Origin: Iris pallida | Taxonomy: Eukaryota; Streptophyta; Magnoliopsida; Asparagales; Iridaceae | Reading direction: 5' to 3' | Assembly: GCA_029216955.1 (NCBI GenBank) | Contig: JANAVB010044018.1 | Location: 287,172 to 351,171, forward strand | Length of the DNA: 64,000 nucleotides | In this document: positions 61,005 through 64,000 of the stretch, in pieces | Numbering within the stretch: position 1 is the stretch's first letter | Layout of the letters: each line of letters begins with the position of its first letter | Made by a program: the position numbers and the translations under genes | The notes under the pieces: model-generated | What the model was told of the DNA's origin: nothing | Seen by the model: only the letters and a program-made list of their open reading frames with translations | The model's database searches: none

Positions 61005-61689
61005 ATGGTTTTCTCGTACTCAGTTTACTGTTGACATCTCTATTATTATCAGTTCATTATTTTTTGTCTTTAAGATTCTATTGTGATTTGCTGGTTTTAG
61101 TTCCTAAGTGAAGCCTCCTTTGTGGCACTTGCTCTTTCTGGGGTCTGACCCAGCTGGTTTTGTATGGCCAGATATCGGAGCAGTACCAGAGGATCTATCT
61201 ACCTTCCAGCTAGATGGTGACCACCAGGCATAACCCTGGCAACGAGTGGATTTCTTTTGTGCTTCCACTTTATTGTAAAATTATTCTTTTGAGGCGTTTA
61301 GCCGACGAACACGTGTTAGCTCGTATTGTACCTTATTTACTGTCTGCCTACGGGCTGTAACAAGATTGATAGATCCTAGAGTTGATCATGTATGACTGAA
61401 CTCTTGCTAGTCTTGACATCTTATACGACTAGCTTCATGATCATCCAATATGTAATGAATGGGACGCCTTGCTATTATATATTTGGTGCTCTGATATCTT
61501 GTAACTATTATTGCTTGCTTGAGATTGAGACAATAGGCTTATTCATGACCATAAGAGACTATTGGGTTTTAGTTAAACCCTCATGTATCTAGACAGCCGT
61601 GACCGTATAACGAGGTGGATTGCACTTTAATATACGTAGCTGGCTATGTCTGTCCCCGCACTCCAGTATTCTGGTTCTGGGGCGTGACA

Positions 61690-61894
61690 TGGTTTAAGTG
61701 GTGGCCCATACAGGTCTTGTAAATCAAGATATATGAGGGTTTACCCAATAGAAGTCTCAATCAGTACTCTCCCTTGATCTCTGCTCGTATTCTCTTGATC
61801 CCTGAAAATCTTGACTTAATCACATGCTTGTATCGTTGATCTATCATGGTCCTTCCTTATTGTTCCTTATGTCGTCTTCTTCAGCGGCATTGTT
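61690..61894 (+). promoter_or_regulatory. Element E leader with 20-base box
   Basis: Seven bases after the LTR is AGTGGTGGCCCATACAGGTC (61697-61716), followed by the small hairpin TCTTGTAAATCAAGA. A pyrimidine-rich CTTCTTCAG at about 61877-61885 precedes the first gag-like codons, matching the splice-acceptor-like site in B. Confidence 0.55.
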
Positions 61895-63177
61895 CCTGGA
61901 CCTGCCAATCAGCAAGGAGGAGCACCTCCCGCAGACCAGCAGCAACCCGGAGATCAAGCCCAACATTCGGGAGTAGCCTGTAGAATCGTGCCTATTGGAG
62001 GAGAGCCGCCAATCCAGCCAGTTCAGCCTGCAGAGCCTGATGATGGCACTTTGGTGGGTCTTATCAGGTCCCTATTAGCTTTCCAGGATCGTCGCGGAGA
62101 TGCCTTGCACCAGGCGGTGGCAGATGCTTTGACCAGAGGAGGTCATCAGGATAACAGCGCGGCCAACAGCTTCAAGCGCTTGAACCCTCCCTTCTTCGAC
62201 GGCAGTGAAGATGCAATCGCTGCAGATGCATGGTTTCAGGATACGGAGGTGATTCTAGAAGCAGCCAGGACTCCAGAGAATGAGAAGGTGGCCGTAGTAC
62301 GCCTGCAACAATTGGATCTTGCCCGCAGCTAGTGGGCAGCGCAGGCTGAGGAATTAGTGGCCCCTATTTCATGGGCAGTATTCAGGAAGATATTCTAGAC
62401 CAAGTATTTTGATGCTGTAGCTCGGTATGATCTACAGACGAGGTTCACCAATTTAAAGCAGATGGGCAGGGTCGATGGATATACAGTCGTGTTCTCCAGG
62501 CTTAGTCGGTTTGTTCCAACTTTGGTGGCGACCGAGTTCTATAGAGCCCAGCGGTTCCAGCAGGGGCTCCACCTGGAGATTTTGTTGGCCGTTGAGCAGT
62601 TTGAGCATCAGACTTTTGATGCAGTGTTGAGAGCAGCCCGGAGACATGAGTATACCTCCCAGAGGATCGTGGACATGACTGGAGGTCGGAAGCGATCCCA
62701 CAGCCAGATGAATCAGTCATCAGCACCAGCCCAGCAGCCAGGGCTTTGACCATAGGAGCTCCAAGGCGGGTGGCCTCAGTGACGTCAGTTCAGCATTCTA
62801 TCCCGATGCACCCTCAGTAGCAGAAGCAGAAGCAGTCTACCGTAGTAGGATGTTCACACTGCAGGAAGCCAGGACATGCGGTATCAGAGTGTCGCAGAGC
62901 ACAGGGTTTGTGCTTGGTTTGTGGTGCCCCGGACCACAGGGTTAGGAACTGTCCGAACAGGGGGAGTTCATCGGCCTTCTCTAGTCCTTCAGTTAGAGGG
63001 CTAGCACCAGTCCAGCAGCAGCAGCAGCTGCAGTACCCATTCCCGAGGCCATTGTCGACGTTGGCCCAGGCATTCCAGCAGCAGAGACCGCAGCAGTATG
63101 CCCAAGCCCAAGCCCTGATCCAGAGCAGGCAGAGGAATTTTCATTAGAGGGGACCCGTACCAAGAGGACATGGTCAA
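61895..63177 (+). pseudogene. gag: Element E gag, multiple stops
   Basis: Homologous to element B gag. The N-terminal Gln/Pro-rich part and the Retrotrans_gag core (DAWFQDTEVILEAAR, FSRLSRFVPTL) are readable, interrupted by TAG at 62330-62332 (Trp in B) and 62396-62398 (the stop shared with B). A one-base shift near 62735 moves to a new frame with TAG at 62818-62820 and 63145-63147, both Gln codons in B. Between them lie a first zinc knuckle (CSHCRKPGHAVSEC, about 62850-62892) and a second (CLVCGAPDHRVRNC, about 62911-62952). Non-functional. Confidence 0.87.
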
Positions 63178-64000
63178 GTGCTGGCTTTGACCATGGGAGA
63201 AGAAGGAATAGCACCAGGTGAGGTAGTGGCAGGTACTATTCTCGTCAACACCTTTCCAGCTTCAGTATTATTTGATTCTGGTGCCTCGCATTTATTTATG
63301 TCTGCACGATTTGCGACACGGATAGGATTGGAGCCCGAGTCATTATCAGTAAGGCTCAATATACTTACTGGTAATGGACTTGTGCAAGTAGATAGGGTTT
63401 TTTCCTCGTATCGGATCATAGTTAGCGGTAGAGAGTTCTCTGCGAGATTGATAGAGTTCCCGATGGCCGATTATGATGTGGTCTTAGGGATGGATTGGTT
63501 GAGGGACTAGTATGCTAGGACAGACTGCCATATCGGCAGGGTTATTTTTAGCATTCCAGGCGAGCCGGAGTTTTCCTTCTCCCGAGGCGAAGTTGAACCT
63601 TCTCCTCCAGTGTTGCGGATGGCAGTAGCAGCAATGCAGTTACCTCGGATAGTCGAGGAGTTTCCAGAGATTTTCCCAGAAGAGCTTCCATGGATGCCGC
63701 CAGAGCGAGAGATCGAGTTTACCATCGACTTGATTTCCAGGACAGCCCCAGTGTCAGAGAGAGTCTACAGGATGGCGCCGTCAGAGCTAGAGATATTGTA
63801 CAAGATGATTGAAGAACTTAGAACCAAGGGATTCATTCGTACTAGTGGATCGCCTTAGGGAGCCCCGATGATTCTTGTGAAAAAGAAGGATGTTACATCC
63901 AGATTATGTGTAGATTATCGTACCTTGAACTCAGTGACAATCAAAAACAGATACCCTCTCCCGAGGATAGATGACCTGTTTGATTAACTCAGAGGAGCAG
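63178..64000 (+). pseudogene. pol: Element E protease and reverse transcriptase start (truncated by window)
   Basis: This continues the gag frame. The protease retains its catalytic Asp (VLFDSGASHLF, Asp codon 63274-63276), unlike element B. TAG at 63508-63510 replaces a Gln codon of B (WLRNQ), TAG at 63856-63858 replaces the Trp of GSPWGAP, and TAA at 63985-63987 replaces the Gln of LFDQL. Reverse transcriptase N-terminal motifs are visible ([17 protein letters not shown], then VKKKD). The catalytic Asp pair, RNase H and integrase lie beyond 64000 if present. Confidence 0.87.

Larger units (their letters stand above)
58630..61689 (+). repeat. Element E 5' LTR
   Basis: 3060 bases. The early part has CGTATTACG-type words, a CT tract (58825-58845) and TTTATATTT near 58809 as a possible TATA box. 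A 24-bp minisatellite occupies 59364-59716, at the place where B has its 33-bp array. Four copies of a hairpin-containing segment lie at 60481-61004. Downstream of that it parallels the B LTR (GTGGCACTTGCTCTTTCTGG, GAGGCGTTTAGCCGACGA). Confidence 0.88.
58630..64000 (+). mobile_element. Element E: chromovirus, 3' part beyond the window
   Basis: The LTR 58630-61689 is followed by leader, gag and the start of pol, all homologous to element B; the window ends inside the reverse transcriptase. The LTR ends GGGGCGTGACA as in B but starts TGTAATGCC. It is inserted in element D's right LTR. It carries seven in-frame point stops in 1.7 kb, so it is more decayed than B. Confidence 0.88.

Overview
This window looks like repeat-dense nuclear heterochromatin of a flowering plant. 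It holds nested LTR retrotransposons, a CACTA-type DNA transposon end, a hAT transposase fragment, SINE-like repeats and long TA microsatellites. I found no convincing host gene, tRNA, rRNA or CRISPR array. The species cannot be named from this sequence. The plant assignment rests on Tekay/Del-type Ty3 elements with an integrase chromodomain, a TNT1-like Ty1/copia polyprotein, CACTA subterminal repeats and methylation-type decay.

Layout. 1-907: TA microsatellites and a short featureless flank. 908-23961: a Ty1/copia element whose left half (LTR, gag, protease, integrase) is badly decayed and whose right half (integrase, reverse transcriptase, RNase H) is nearly intact. The halves are separated by a 4.7-kb composite insertion (3820-8547) that ends in a CACTA terminus. 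The copia 3' untranslated region is interrupted by element A (11140-22235, minus strand, target duplication AGCAG), which has LTRs of about 5 kb around only 1 kb of internal DNA. 23962-28153: an inverted copy of the copia leader, a GC-rich island, SINE-like repeats and two decayed LTR pieces. 28154 to beyond the window end: element D (plus strand, 4.3-kb LTR, no coding). Its right LTR is split by element C (34812-58453, minus, about 5-kb LTRs, gag only) and again by element E (58630 onward, plus, autonomous-type gag-pol, truncated by the window end). Element C's left LTR is in turn split by element B (36170-47590, plus, complete gag-pol-chromodomain structure, target duplication ATTCT).

How the parts relate. 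A, C and D form one group of very long-LTR elements that lack pol; C keeps gag, A keeps scraps of it, D has none. B and E are coding chromoviruses of a related lineage. All five share a 20-base box at nearly the same distance from the 5' LTR and a similar polypurine-tract module, so the pol-less group could be mobilised by proteins from B/E-like helpers (inference). A, C and D also share a leader hairpin with a palindromic loop, W-box-type clusters and a splice-acceptor-like box. Each lineage carries its own minisatellite or reiterated hairpin in the LTR. All coding regions are disabled, and in B and E the point-mutation stops are almost all TAG.

All identities and divergences here are hand comparisons, not alignments or database hits.
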